Assembly: GCA_007571095.1 (NCBI GenBank)
Contig: RKSB01000197.1
Location: 1-14,231 of the forward strand
DNA length: 14,231 bases
Source: K189A clade bacterium
GTDB taxonomy: Bacteria > Pseudomonadota > Gammaproteobacteria > Pseudomonadales > Azotimanducaceae
Reading direction: 5' to 3'
A program made the translations under genes and the position numbers. Position 1 is the first letter of the stretch. The number at the start of each line of letters is the position of its first letter. Below are positions 12,933 to 14,231 of this stretch, in pieces. The notes under the pieces are model-generated. The model did not search any database. It had not been told where the DNA came from and saw only the letters and a program-made list of their open reading frames with translations.

Positions 12933-14231
12933 GTGCCCCAGCTTTCGCTCGATGCCACTTTAGATGCGTTCGCCAGGCAAGAAAGGTCCTGCCTCGGCGA
13001 AATAAGCCGAGGTATTGAAAAAGAAGGCCTGCGTATTCAGCAGAGCGGCAGGCTTTCGCAGGCCGCTCACCCTCGGGCATTGGGTTCTGCACTCACTCAT
13101 CCTCATATCACGACGGATTTCAGTGAGGCTCAACTGGAGTTGATCACTCAGGCCCACACCGACATAGATGCCCTGCTGGCCGAGTTGACCGAGATTCACT
13201 GGTTCGTCTGCCGACATATAGGCCAGGAGCTGTTGTGGAACGCCAGCATGCCCTGCCTTATTGAAAAAGACGACCAGATTCCAATAGGAAGGTACGGCTC
13301 CGCCAACATCGCTCAACTCAAGAGCGTCTATCGAAAGGGTTTGAGCCTGAGATACGGCAGACCCATGCAGACCATTTCCGGCATTCACTACAACTTTTCC
13401 CTGTCGAATGATTTTTGGCGACAGCTCAGGCAAATCGAGCAAAGCAGCCTGTCCCTGCAAGACTTCAGAACTCAGCGGAGCTTCGACCTGATACGCAACT
13501 TCAGACAGGAGGCCTGGCTGCCTATTTATTTTTTTGGCGCGTCGCCTGCTGTATGCAAAAGTTTCAGAAACACGGGCGTGGAGGACCTAGAGGCCTTCAG
13601 CCCGAATACTCTCTACAGGCCCTTTGCGACCAGCTTGAGAATGGGCAGAATAGGCTATCAAAGCGAGGCCCAGGCCAGCACACGAGTGTCTTTCAACAAC
13701 CTTGAGGAGTACACCCAGTCGATCAAGCCCTCGCTCACACAACCGCATCCGGCCTATCATGCCTTTGGCATTCAGGACTCTATGGGCAACTACCAGCAAC
13801 TGAGCACCAGCCTGCTACAGATAGAAAACGAGTTTTACAGCGTGATTCGACCCAAATATGCACCGGGTACAGTCAATGAGAGGCCGCTTCGTACCCTGAG
13901 TAAAAAGGGCGTGAACTATGTGGAAGTCCGGCTGATGGATGTCAACCCCTTCGTGCCTGTTGGCATAGATGCTGGCACCATGAGAATGCTTGATTTGTTG
14001 CTGCTGAAGGCACTGCTCACTGCCGGTCCGCCCGATTCGGACGCCGTGATAGAGCGAGGAGAGCGCAATCGCCTGCGTGTGGTTGAAACAGGAAGAGACC
14101 CGGCCTGCTTTATCGAAACTGACCGAGGCGATGTTCCTCTGGTCGATCTGAGTAGCGAACTGCTTGAAGACTGCGAACAGATTGCCCGAGCACTGGACAG
14201 AGACCTTGAAACAAAAGACTACCAGGAAGCA
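12933..14231 (+). CDS. gshA: Glutamate-cysteine ligase GshA (3' end outside window)
   Basis: Catalyses ATP-dependent joining of glutamate and cysteine to gamma-glutamylcysteine, the first and rate-limiting step of glutathione synthesis, in the cytoplasm. The first 433 residues are visible, open to the last base, against 518 in E. coli. It is the gammaproteobacterial type: RGIEKEGLR (26-34), LGSALTHPHITTDFSEAQLELIT (50-72), NASMPC (103-108), RYGRPMQTISGIHYNFSL (140-157), and a later ENEFY block all match E. coli GshA. The metal and ATP ligands align at a constant offset of two: Glu29, Asp62, Glu69 and His152 correspond to E. coli Glu27, Asp60, Glu67 and His150. This alignment supports the GTG start at 12933, because the only nearby ATG (12919) is in another frame and hits a stop. 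No clear Shine-Dalgarno is present, and the 14-base gap after pckA implies co-transcription and possibly coupling. Confidence 0.95.
   Translation, partial: MPQLSLDATLDAFARQERSCLGEISRGIEKEGLRIQQSGRLSQAAHPRALGSALTHPHITTDFSEAQLELITQAHTDIDALLAELTEIHWFVCRHIGQELLWNASMPCLIEKDDQIPIGRYGSANIAQLKSVYRKGLSLRYGRPMQTISGIHYNFSLSNDFWRQLRQIEQSSLSLQDFRTQRSFDLIRNFRQEAWLPIYFFGASPAVCKSFRNTGVEDLEAFSPNTLYRPFATSLRMGRIGYQSEAQASTRVSFNNLEEYTQSIKPSLTQPHPAYHAFGIQDSMGNYQQLSTSLLQIENEFYSVIRPKYAPGTVNERPLRTLSKKGVNYVEVRLMDVNPFVPVGIDAGTMRMLDLLLLKALLTAGPPDSDAVIERGERNRLRVVETGRDPACFIETDRGDVPLVDLSSELLEDCEQIARALDRDLETKDYQEA

Noticed and set aside
12919..12963. 14-codon ORF starting at ATG right after the pckA stop
   Set aside because: It overlaps the gshA start in another frame, has no Shine-Dalgarno, and shows nothing suggesting a leader.

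Overview
This window reads as a housekeeping stretch of a gammaproteobacterial chromosome. The evidence is the run yggS-proC-yggT-metX divergent from pilT (the arrangement known from Pseudomonas and relatives), a long GyrB carrying the insert after its TOPRIM domain, an ATP-type PckA, an E. coli-type GshA and a HemJ-type protoporphyrinogen oxidase. I see no insertion sequence, tRNA, rRNA, CRISPR array or phage gene. I cannot name the genus.

Layout. (1) Bases 1-3183, minus strand: a compact operon read yggS, proC, yggT, metX, with metX running off the left edge. It covers PLP homeostasis, proline synthesis, a small membrane protein and methionine synthesis. (2) 3275-4339, plus: the type IV pilus retraction ATPase gene pilT, divergent from yggS. 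(3) 4396-6798, minus: gyrB, convergent with pilT and not accompanied by dnaA, dnaN or recF. Its start codon overlaps the stop of a possible 13-residue leader ORF, which has a strong Shine-Dalgarno and alternative hairpins. (4) 7014-9806, plus: a tight three-gene unit of a NahK-like small-molecule kinase, a CLC chloride channel-family protein lacking both glutamates that mark H+/Cl- antiporters, and hemJ. (5) 9881-10792, plus: a cytoplasmic protein made almost entirely of eight exact 34-residue TPR units. (6) 10793-11322: 530 bases without an intact gene. This stretch holds a decayed, frameshifted copy of the end of the TPR gene, a 19-bp exact repeat, a 30-bp dyad and the pckA promoter/leader. 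(7) 11323-14231, plus: pckA followed 14 bases later by gshA, which runs off the right edge.

Most genes here are ordinary. The parts I consider least explained are the gyrB leader (6795-6961), the TPR gene with its relic copy (9881-11170), and the CLC protein with its altered signature motifs. I found no clear novel multi-gene system; the gyrB leader is the best candidate for an undescribed regulatory device. All functional calls come from recognising family motifs by eye, with no database search.
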